From a virus, in the IMG/VR virus record IMGVR_UViG_3300025115_000034, positions 1-35,651 of that record: a DNA stretch of 35,651 nucleotides; one strand, written 5' to 3'. A program made the position numbers and the translations under genes. The notes under the pieces were generated by a model that saw only the letters and a program-made list of their open reading frames with translations, searched no databases and had not been told where the DNA came from. Every line of letters begins with the position of its first letter. Position 1 is the first letter of the stretch. Shown here one piece after another: positions 1 to 9,900 of the stretch.

Positions 1-2698
1 CTAATAAATCTCTTAACATTTCTTGAAATACAAATGCCCGTTTATCTACAAAATCCATTTCATTAGAAAATCTAGCTAAGTCAGTTTCAATTCTAGTTTC
101 CATTTCACTTAACAACTCTTCACTAAACTTATCTTCTATAGAATACTCAATACCTTGATTTTTTCTTAAATATCTATATACATATTTAGTATCTGATGTA
201 TACATTACAGTATCAACTCCAGTAGGAGAAATAGCTGTACTTAGTCTGACATTAATTATTTGTTCTTTATCTGTTATATCATCTTTTTCAACGTCTGCTT
301 GAAGCATCACAACATTAATAGATTTAACTTTCTTACCAACTATTTTCTCAACCATATCTTTGTAAACACTAAGCTGTAAAGTAGCATACTCTCTATCAGT
401 CTTTTTATTTACTCTAAAAAGGTTTGGGCTAGTCCATTTATTAAAACCACTTTTAAATTGTTTTGTTCCAAAATAATAAATATGAATATCACCATTAGCA
501 TCTAGTATAATCATATCTACTTTACTAGCTAATCCTTTCTCAATATCTACTACTAATACTTCTGTTAATATAGTTGCACCTTTGGTCTTAAATCTATTTA
601 ATATCCTCTGTATTTGTTTTCTAGCATCATCTGTTATAGGTATTTCTAATTCCCTAGCTACTTGCTCTGATAAATCCCTAGTATTCATCTCTATTGTATA
701 GTGAATAGTAGATCTAATAGCAGCAGATTTTTTTAAAAAATCATTATCTTTATCCTTGAAACCCCATCCCATAGAACCTATTGTCCCAGTTAAACCAGTA
801 AGTTCTTTAACTCTATTACCTTTCTCATCTAATAGAAAATATTGGTGACTTGACTCAACAACTTCAACCCTTTTTTCTATATTCAAAAAGGTTTTGTATA
901 TATCCATATGAGTAGGGTTCTCTTTCTCTAAGAAAAACTCTTCCTCTATTTTCCTAGCAAACTTACCATCATATACAATTGGTGACATTACTTTCTCAAT
1001 ATAATCTACAGTTTGATTAAATATTTTATTATATACTGTATCTACATCAAGATCAATACCAAATATCTTACCTATAAGTCTTTTAATTCTTTGCCATATA
1101 TTTAATGGCATTTTCTTTAATTCATCCATTATAACAGGATTAGTTAAAGATTCTGATAAGAATTCCTCTACTGATTTATAAGCTTGTTTATTACCATATT
1201 TAGTATGCATTTTAGCTACTTTATATAGTCTATTAATTGTCTTATAAAAATCAGAGTTAGTATCTTTTAATTCATTAACACTGAAGGCATGTATAAATTC
1301 ATGTAAAATAGAGGTAACTAATTGATTAGAATTAATGAACTGACCTTTTTGGAAAGCTAATTCATTGATCCAGATAGTACCAGTAGTACCATCAAATATA
1401 GCGAAATTACCAAATAAATCTGTATTCTGTATAGAATCAGATACTTTGACTTTAACTCTAGGAATTAACCTTAAATGATTTTTAAGTAAATTAATTAATG
1501 GTGTAAGATTAGGATCATAATTTTCTAATTGAGTTAACATATCTAATATTTGTGAATTAGATACATCTCCTTTCTTAATAGTAGAAAGTAAGGTGTTTAC
1601 CTCATTTATTTCTGCTGTTATTGATTCATCAATCATCCTAGTTACTTCAGCAACTTCTTGAAGATCATTATCAATAGCTTTGGTATTAATACCTTTTTGA
1701 TAATAATATAATTCTCTATCCCAAGGAGTATACTCAACCCTAATTATAGCTTCACTAGTAGTAACAGTAGCATATCTTATTTTAATAGGATACATTTTTA
1801 ATTGTTCCCTCATTTCACTTGCTACTTCTATTGCTTTTTTAAGTTTAAACTTCTTATACTTTTTGTTATTTCCTTCCCATTTAACTAAATCATATCTACG
1901 TTCTATATCCCAAACATATGGGTTATTTGACATATCTGTTTGAGTTCTCCTACCATCTTTACCTGTATATACACCATATTCATTTATCTGAGACATTTTT
2001 TCATTAATCCAATCCATATCAAATTCTGGATCAATTTTCTTAGGATATACTTTTGAAAATGTCAAATATTGTTTAAACCCATCTATATCTTGTTTACTAC
2101 CTAATATGTGAATTTGTTTTTGGCTTGGTACAGCATAACTTATACTACCTTTATCTTCACTAAGATTTATATACTCAAATCCAATATTTCTATCTTTAAG
2201 TATTTCTTGAAGTTTTTCATTACCTTTCTTTTCACCTTCAGCTATCCTTGCTCCGTAGTGGTCACTATATGAATTTTCAATAGTTTTATTTTTAACTTCA
2301 ATAATACTTCTAACTTCTTCAATAGTTAAAATATTTCTATCAAGTAATTCTCTTAACAACCCTCCTTCCTGTGTACCTAAAAACCACATTCCATCTTTAA
2401 TAGTTTGTAAATCTCTAATATTAAGAAGAATTTGATGTAAAATATTACCTCTTTGCAGTGCTGCACTTTTAGTACCAAAATGAATTAAAGGTTCTTTTTT
2501 TATTTCAAACTGTTCTATTTTTTGATTGCTACCATGATAAACAATATCCTTTACTTTACTATCAGAAAATATAGTATCAAGATATTGAGAGTATAGTTGT
2601 TGAGCTTGTTGTTTTTGTTGCTCATTAACTCCATTAGCTTTGTATAACTCTTCTAAAGAGTTATATCGTATTCCATTATATGTAGGTAAACAAGCCAT
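1..2698 (-). CDS. Polyvalent phage protein, 3' end cut by window (ART-like, zincin, degenerate PD-(D/E)XK)
   Basis: The frame opens with ATG at 2698 (MACLPTYNGIRYNS) and stays open to base 1, giving 899 codons with no stop in the window. Visible parts in order: a conserved start segment (about 1-50); a YHGS motif at 54-57 followed by a hydrophobic/charged stretch, resembling the ADP-ribosyltransferase-like domains of phage polyvalent proteins; a zincin peptidase motif HEFIH at 466-470 with a likely third zinc ligand at E516; and a RecB-type PD-(D/E)XK fold near 640-780 (H666, E713, D728, Q in TLQLSVY). In that last domain the expected catalytic DFK reads YFG (Y742, G744), so it is probably not a nuclease. 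Known: polyvalent proteins of phages and conjugative elements combine such domains and are often delivered into the host. Inferred: this is ejected cargo. Its stop lies outside the window, so further domains are expected. Confidence 0.8.
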   Translation of the reverse strand, partial: MACLPTYNGIRYNSLEELYKANGVNEQQKQQAQQLYSQYLDTIFSDSKVKDIVYHGSNQKIEQFEIKKEPLIHFGTKSAALQRGNILHQILLNIRDLQTIKDGMWFLGTQEGGLLRELLDRNILTIEEVRSIIEVKNKTIENSYSDHYGARIAEGEKKGNEKLQEILKDRNIGFEYINLSEDKGSISYAVPSQKQIHILGSKQDIDGFKQYLTFSKVYPKKIDPEFDMDWINEKMSQINEYGVYTGKDGRRTQTDMSNNPYVWDIERRYDLVKWEGNNKKYKKFKLKKAIEVASEMREQLKMYPIKIRYATVTTSEAIIRVEYTPWDRELYYYQKGINTKAIDNDLQEVAEVTRMIDESITAEINEVNTLLSTIKKGDVSNSQILDMLTQLENYDPNLTPLINLLKNHLRLIPRVKVKVSDSIQNTDLFGNFAIFDGTTGTIWINELAFQKGQFINSNQLVTSILHEFIHAFSVNELKDTNSDFYKTINRLYKVAKMHTKYGNKQAYKSVEEFLSESLTNPVIMDELKKMPLNIWQRIKRLIGKIFGIDLDVDTVYNKIFNQTVDYIEKVMSPIVYDGKFARKIEEEFFLEKENPTHMDIYKTFLNIEKRVEVVESSHQYFLLDEKGNRVKELTGLTGTIGSMGWGFKDKDNDFLKKSAAIRSTIHYTIEMNTRDLSEQVARELEIPITDDARKQIQRILNRFKTKGATILTEVLVVDIEKGLASKVDMIILDANGDIHIYYFGTKQFKSGFNKWTSPNLFRVNKKTDREYATLQLSVYKDMVEKIVGKKVKSINVVMLQADVEKDDITDKEQIINVRLSTAISPTGVDTVMYTSDTKYVYRYLRKNQGIEYSIEDKFSEELLSEMETRIETDLARFSNEMDFVDKRAFVFQEMLRDLL
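2678..2698 (-). repeat. Start-region repeat, copy 1 (first codons of the polyvalent gene)
   Basis: These 21 bases encode the first seven residues, MACLPTY, of the polyvalent gene. They match 18 of 21 bases in the short gap after the giant gene (3921-3941), where they encode MSCLPTY. The repeat suggests that the start of this gene family was duplicated or left behind. Confidence 0.6.
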
Positions 2699-2700
2699 AG

Positions 2701-3903
2701 TTATTTCTTTTTATTTTTAGTTTGATAATCCAATAAAGCATTTTTAGTTTCATCTCCCCAAATACCGTCAAAAGTTCTATCTTTCTTAGTTGATTTAGGT
2801 AATTTATAACCTCTATTACTTAATTCTCTTTGTAGAGCAAGTGTATCAAAATTCTTTTTATTTATATCTAATTCAGAAAGTTCTTTATCAGTATAATACA
2901 TTCTTTTTTGTTTTCCATCTCCATAATCTTTATAATATATTCTATCATATACCTCAAACGGTTTAGCAAGTCCCATATACTCAGTTTTATTTAAATTTGG
3001 AGTATCGCTTTGACTTCTATTCCAAACATCATAGTATTGTACATAATGACCCCTCTCGTCTTCTCCTTTTTTTAATTTAAAGTTTCCTAATACATTAAAT
3101 GGTTTTAAATTTTTATCTTCTAATTTAGGGTCTGAGCCTTGTAGAAAATTAGCCCTAAAAACAACATTTCCATCTCCATCATAAATATTCTTTTTACTTT
3201 TTCTTATATTATATGGGGGTTTAAGGCTGTACGAGGGCCTATTAGCTTTACCAGTTTCTTGATAATAGTTATTTGTGTAGTAAAGTATGGCATCTTTAAA
3301 AGCATCATTTTGAATACTTATATACTTAGACGTAGGGTCAGTCTCATCATCGGGTCTGTATTTACTTACCCGCAAGTCATAATCTCCTGCTTCTAACGGT
3401 TTTCCAGTATAATAGTTTTTTACATTTCCCCAAGCAGTTGACCATGGAGAAAAAGTTAAATTTGGTTTTGAATCTTTTTTGATAGTATTTATAAAACGAC
3501 TACCAACAAAGTCATCTCTTTGTATAATTCTTTCTCCTGGAAGATTCTTTTCAATGGTACTAAACCTTTGATTATTCCACATAAACTCTTTTTTTCCAGC
3601 TTTCCTTGCAGCGGCATAAGCTTCTCCCCTTGTTTTATATTGAGAATAATCTGATACTCCCCAATTTTTAGGATTTATAGTAGATTTAACTTTATTCCAA
3701 TTAGGTAATAAACTACCATCTCCTGCATAATCAGCCATAACAGGTAATGTTTCTACTAAAGCATCTATACACCCATGACAACCATCTTTAATCATACCTT
3801 GCACCTCTGTACGATATTTTTTAGGTATAATAACATGGTCTCCAGCTTTATTGCGAAGAATAAGCTCTGAACCTTCTGCTTCTATGTTTATGTTTTGTTT
3901 CAT
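2701..3903 (-). CDS. Cargo protein with C-terminal peptidoglycan-binding domain
   Basis: 400 residues from ATG at 3903, ending two bases before the next ATG at 2698. The N-terminal 70 residues carry a CxxC pair (C42, C45) and the tag VMADYAGDGSL (55-65), which also occurs in the giant protein encoded just upstream. Residues 95-116 hold an AYAAARKAGKKEFMWN-type segment that I know from other gut Bacteroidota phage proteins, function unknown. The last ~50 residues fit a PG_binding_1 repeat (LQREL..RGY, then DGIWGDETKNALLDYQ), which binds peptidoglycan. No signal peptide or membrane helix is evident, and no catalytic residues are obvious. The position between the RNAP polyprotein and the polyvalent protein suggests ejected or tail-associated cargo that contacts the cell wall. 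The binding-domain call is fairly safe; the rest is inference. Confidence 0.75.
   Translation of the reverse strand: MKQNINIEAEGSELILRNKAGDHVIIPKKYRTEVQGMIKDGCHGCIDALVETLPVMADYAGDGSLLPNWNKVKSTINPKNWGVSDYSQYKTRGEAYAAARKAGKKEFMWNNQRFSTIEKNLPGERIIQRDDFVGSRFINTIKKDSKPNLTFSPWSTAWGNVKNYYTGKPLEAGDYDLRVSKYRPDDETDPTSKYISIQNDAFKDAILYYTNNYYQETGKANRPSYSLKPPYNIRKSKKNIYDGDGNVVFRANFLQGSDPKLEDKNLKPFNVLGNFKLKKGEDERGHYVQYYDVWNRSQSDTPNLNKTEYMGLAKPFEVYDRIYYKDYGDGKQKRMYYTDKELSELDINKKNFDTLALQRELSNRGYKLPKSTKKDRTFDGIWGDETKNALLDYQTKNKKK
3708..3744 (-). repeat. 37-bp near-identical repeat, copy 1 (encodes VMADYAGDGSL)
   Basis: This segment in the 400-residue gene is identical to 5665-5701 in the giant gene except for one base (t at 3725 against a at 5681 on the + strand). 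Both copies are in frame and encode the same 11 residues. The flanking DNA diverges at once on both sides. Confidence 0.85.
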
Positions 3904-3911
3904 ATCTTATT

Positions 3912-3941
3912 TTATTTTTTATATGTTGGTAAACAACTCAT
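3912..3941 (-). CDS. Nine-residue mini-ORF MSCLPTYKK (leader or relic)
   Basis: The ATG at 3941 starts two bases after the giant gene's stop codon, and the frame ends with TAA at 3912-3914, eight bases before the ATG of the 400-residue gene. Its peptide copies the first residues of the polyvalent gene (MACLPTY), with 18 of 21 matching bases. It could be a translated leader coupling the giant gene to the next one, or the truncated start of a lost family member. Expression cannot be judged from sequence, and no Shine-Dalgarno sequence is visible. Confidence 0.35.
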   Translation of the reverse strand: MSCLPTYKK

Positions 3942-3943
3942 AA

Positions 3944-6900
3944 TTATTCTGTTTTATTATTTTGTGAATTAATAGCTGCCCCTGTTGCTATTGCAGCTGG
4001 AACTAAACCAAAAGTATTTATTATTTTTTTTGTTTTACCATCTACTATAAACCCAACTTTTACATTCAATGGTTTGCCTATTCCTAGGGCTTTTCCAACT
4101 TCTATATTACCTATTGGTTCTGCTATTTTATCTATTATTTTACCTGTTATTGTATTAACTCCGCTTTTACCTTTAAATGGTTGTAAATCCCATATATCAT
4201 TAGCAAATATCTTGTAATTACCATCAGGAAGTTTATTTACTTCCCAATGAAATCCACCCATAGTACCAAACATATCTTTGTCACTATCAGGTATTATCCA
4301 TGAATCTCCTTTTTTATACATATCATCAGCAGCAATCATTTTCATTCTAGTCTTTCCATTTTTTTCTAATGACTTAATAGCATCTAAATATTCATCAAAT
4401 CTACTTTCTATACGATTTGTATTCATGAAATCCTTCTTAATAGTATAAATAACATCATTCTTAGAAGTAGTCAATTCACTAATGTCATACAATGGATGTT
4501 TAGTTTGAGGTTTTCCTAAATACATATCCCATGTTGCATATCTATTAGATACTGCATCAAAATATAAAGGTTCTCCATCTTTAGTAATAAGTCTTCCCTT
4601 ATCCCTAATGTCAATCGCTTCTTTAAGTGATTTAGTCTTTGTTATTTTAGGTTGTGGAGGAATGGGATAAAATACTTTAGATTCTAAAACCTCTTTATTT
4701 TCTTTAAAAAGTAGCCTTTGTACATTTTCTATGTGTTCTTGTTCTTTTAACCATTCTTCTTCTGTTTTATATAGTGGATTCTTACCATCAAATATAGCAC
4801 CTTTGACATCTTTAAATTTAGAGCCTGTAATGTTATGCCCAGCAACATCTCCATATCCCCAAGGTTCAATTCCCTTTCTTATAGGTTCTTTCCATGGCAA
4901 ATTTGGAGTTTTTTGAGATTTTACAATTCCTTTTTCAACTAACTCTTGTCTTAATTGCGATACTACATCATCTGTTTTATTTAAAACTTTACTTCCTGCT
5001 TTAGCAACATCTTCAACTACACCAACACCTTTAATTAAATTCTTACCTACTTTAAAAACACTTGGGATTTTACCCATAGCATCTAATCCTGGAATAGGTA
5101 ATGCCATTCCAATAACTGTATTACTAAAATTAGTAGCTTGCGCTTTACTTTCTCCCGTCAAATTAGGATACATCCACATACTATTAGGTGCAACGACATC
5201 TTTTCTTCTTAAATCTGTGGAAGGCAAGTCTATTTTAGATGTTGCATTGCGTGCCTGTTGTTCATAATATTTTCTATATTCTGAATCATTATCATATCTA
5301 TATCTATGGGGAGATGTACCATATCTTTTACTAAATTGTTCATCAGCTACAGCTATATCATCTTTTCCTTGTGGATTAAATCTTTGATATAATAAACCCA
5401 TTTTAGTAGCTTCATCTAACTCGGCATTTCTTTTTTTCAACCCTTCTTGTCTAAGCTGTTCTCTCCAACCTTTTTCATTAATTCTACTAATTGCTTCTCT
5501 ACCAACAGGATTATTAAATCTATCTTCTACATATTTATCAATATCAAAAGGATTTTCTTTTTCCCACTCTCGTTTATATTTTAACCATGTAGGAGCTTCT
5601 GCTGTTACAGTTACTTCTTTCAATTGAATTGTGTTGTTAGGATTAATTACAGGTTCTTCTGGATATAAACTACCATCTCCAGCATAATCAGCCATAACAG
5701 GAACTGCAGGTAATACTAATCCATGAGCAGCCATTATTTGACCACTACCTCTTGTAAAACTAAATCCATCTTTACCAAGTTTAATATCTACACCCCCTTG
5801 TGCGTGAGAAGGATAGCCTTTTAAATCTTTTACTACTTCCCATTTAGAACCTTTAGTAAAATTAGAACCTCTACCTCCCATTTTAGCACAAGGTTTACCT
5901 TCTTCATCAGTATAAGTTATTTCAGATTCATTAATAGTATTTAATCCCATTGCAGAATATACAGCATTAGCTAACTCAGGATTAGATTCAAATAGTTCTG
6001 ATACTCCTGGTTTGATACTATCTTGTTTTAACTGATATGCATTCTCTTCTTTTGGAGAAATTTTTAAATCTAATTTAGCTAAATTAGAACTTAAAATATC
6101 GTTAGCAGCTATTGCGTATGGATCAGTAGTTCCTTTACTGAAAAATGACTTAATAAATTCTATAAGTTTTGATAACCAAGTAGTAGATTGTTTTACAAGT
6201 CTATCAGACATTAGATCTGTAGATCCTGTTATTTTATCAGATATCAGTTTACCTATAGCCTCATCAATAAATTGTTGCTCAGTAGTATATAAATCTTTAT
6301 ATTTTTCTTTTACTTGAATATATTGTGGATAATTTACAATATCTGTAGCCATCTTAAGATATAATGCTGAATCTTTAGGTAATAAGTGTACATAAAAATG
6401 AGCTGCTTCTTCAGGTAATGTTTTTAAATTTAATTTACCATCTGCTAAATCTATAGTCATTTGTGTTAATCTTGCTACAGCATTAGCTCCTTCTATTTCA
6501 TTTCCAAATCTATCAGTTATAGCTTTTACAGAGTTTATTTTAACACCTATTGCATTTAAGAAATCAATAACATTATTGTTAATTTCTTCTGATAATTCTT
6601 TTATTTCCCCTTCATCTTCTAGTTGGAAAAGATTAGATGATAAACTAAACGGTAGTTCTCTTTGTGTATTATTAAAAGATTTATAATTTTCAAATCTCTT
6701 CATAAATGCAGATTTATCTGAAATATCTCCATCTAAAGTTCTAAATTTCCAACCTTTGGGAGCTAATATTGTTGTAGGTATACCTAATTTACTTCCAGCT
6801 TTAGCACCCGCCTCATCAAATCCAGTTTGACCACCTGTTCTAATAGATTCTATTTTTGTTTTTAATTTAGGAGATTCGATGATAGCTTTTAGTAACTCAT

Positions 6901-9900
6901 AAGTAAATTTATCAATTTGTTGTTGAGTATATTTACCTTTTAAAGTATAAATACCATTACCTGCTATATTAAGAGTTTTAGCATTTACAGAATTTAATTT
7001 AGAAACAATTGTATCTACTAATTTATCGTTTATTATAGGAAACCCTTCTTCTATTGGTACAGCTATGTATTTTTTACCTTGTTCTCTTACAACTTTTTTA
7101 GTTAATTTTTCTCCAGTAGATGCTTTATTATCTGTATCTTTACTTTCTGTAATATAGTTTGCAATAGCTATAGTTGCGTCAGCAGAAGCATTCTTTCTAG
7201 TTCTATCTGAATAATCACTACTTTTTGATTCTAGAAAATTTATAGGTGATTTAATTTCAGAACTAACCTGTTTATTAGTTGTTTCTGACGTAGTTGTTGT
7301 AATATCATAATTATTAGAAGGTAATACACTATTTATAATCGGTATGTTACCATAAGCCAAGAAATAATATTCCTTAAACCTCATACCATCACCTAATTTC
7401 TTAACAAGATTGTATTTGTAATATTTTTTTACTACACCTTTTTCATTAGTTTTTTGTATTATTTCAGGTTTTCCATGTTTGTATGATTTTTCAAATAACA
7501 ATACTTCTTTTCTAGGTCTAGCTCTTAATTTCTTCTTTTGTTTATATGTTTCAATGCTATCTACCAACCAGTAAGTTTTAAGAAAATCTCTTTTACCATT
7601 TTTACTATTTGCAAATACTTCTATATAATTTCTTTTTTCTTTAAGATTGTATGATATTTTAGGTACAATATCAGAGTTATTAGAATTGTTTTTATAAAAT
7701 TGTTTTTCAAATGATTCTAAGAAAGGTGTTATAGTACTATCGTATCCAATACTACTTAATACGTTATCCATCATCTTTACAAATGCTGTATTTGGTACAA
7801 GATTCATAAAATTAATATATGATGAACTTAACCCATTCTGTAGAAAAGCAAATTCTACAAGATCGTTTGCAAATTCTCTAACTTCTTTGTTGTCAGATTC
7901 TAATAATTCATCAAAGGATGCAACTAGATTATTAATATCGTCTACACTAAACCTATTATTAAATTTAGTTATGTAATCATAATCTCTAGACCTACCTAGA
8001 TTGTTTGCAAATTCAGATATAGCTGGTCTTAAAGCAATTAATAATTCGTTATCCTGTACAGATTTTATTTTACTAATTTCTAACAATCTCTTAGCAATAG
8101 ACTTCTCTCCTCTAAACATGTCTTTAAGTCTACTGTGCATTGCTTCATAAGTAGATGTGGCACTACTAGACTTATATTTATAAGAGTATAGGAAGTTTAA
8201 TAGTTCGTCAGATGCAGTATTTAATACTTTTTCTAAATCTCTTTGTTTAATATTAAAACTATTAAATTTATCTATAAATTTGGATTTAAAGAAGTTGTTT
8301 AATATAGGGTATTTTTGCATTAAAGAATAGTTCTTAAACATTTCTATAGCTTCAGTTTTTGCTAAGAATGGTTCTCTTAAGAAACTATTATTAATTAAGT
8401 TATTTAAATCATAAGGACTAAAAAATAATGTTTTTTCTAATGATTCTTTAGATAATAATTTAAGTTCTAATTCTTGTGGAGTTTTACCAAATTCTGCATC
8501 AGGTCTTGTTACAGAATTAAGTTTACCTAACATCCTACCAAAAAATTGATACATTAGGAAGTTATCTAATATTTGTATTTTTTGAGCAGCATTAGGTTTT
8601 TGAATTTGTTTAGATGTTAATGGTTTATAGTTATAATCTTTTATTTTTTTAAGTATTATTGAAGAATTTCTATTTTCAACAGGAGTTTCAAAATATTCTA
8701 TGACTGAAGCAGCTAATGTTTCTTCATAAGTAGTTGGAAGAATACCTTCTGATTTAGACCTGTTCCATACAGATAACATTTCTGTTACTATTTCGTTTTT
8801 ATGACCAAAGAATTTACTATGAAAGTCTTTTTCTTCATAAATGTTATGAAATGCAAATGTAGAATAAGATTTTTTAAACCTTAATAAATATTCTTTAACT
8901 ATAGGACTTCCAACAAATTTAGTTATTATATCTAAACCTGCAGGAGCTTTATTACCTACTCTGTTGAGAAATGCTATAATTGGAAATACTTCAGTTGTTG
9001 CATTAAGTTTAAATACGAATGGATCTTTTTCGGCATCTACGAAAGCTGATATAAATTCGGCTATATTGTAAGATATCTTTCTATTTTCTAAATCAGTTAA
9101 AAATCCTATTTTAAGGGATTCTGATTCATTTTTACCAACACCTTCTAAGAATATATTTACAAGAGAATTTAATGTTATAGGATGCTGTTGAGTTGTAGCA
9201 TGAGCTACAGAATGAACTGCAGATTGAGCAACACCCATAAGTGATTGCCAGAATACTTGAGCTTTATTTAAATTATACCATAGTTGAGTTATATTTTCAT
9301 AATTAGCAACATCCATTTTTTCAACATCAAAAACCTCATTGTAGTTGTTTTCAGCTAACTCTCTTAGATAGTTTGTTTCGTTTGGTCTTAATAAATCCTC
9401 AAATCTACTTACATCTAATATAGACGATATAGTTAATTCGTTTAGTCTATTAGTAATAGCATCTAAACTGTTTTGTTTTAATATAGGTAAATCTTCAATA
9501 GCTTTTGCTACATGTTCTTCAACTCTTACTGATTCTTCAGTATTTATTTCAATAGCTTCGTTGATATCAGATAGAAATCTTCTTTGAGCAGCAATATAAT
9601 TATATCTCTCTATAGATATACTTTCCCTTTCTTTTTGATTTTTAGCTTGTTTTTCTAACGTGTTATAATATTCTATTTTTTCTATGTATGATTGAAATTC
9701 CTCGGTTTTCTCAAGTTCTTTCTTAGTTTTATAGTTATCTTGAATAGTCTTATCTATCTCATTATAATAGTCTTTAATAATTTCTGCAGCATCTGTTCCA
9801 AGTAAAGTAATTAAATCAGAAAAATTACTATTCTTTAATAACTCTTTAGCCCTTTGTTTAACAGTTGAGTTTTCTTCTGTTAAAAATTCTTTATAAACAG

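Noticed and set aside
5600-5623. Fragment of a bacterial SusC/TonB-dependent transporter gene
   Set aside because: Only the short VTVTA motif is shared. No plug or barrel sequence follows, and the frame continues as ordinary phage cargo.
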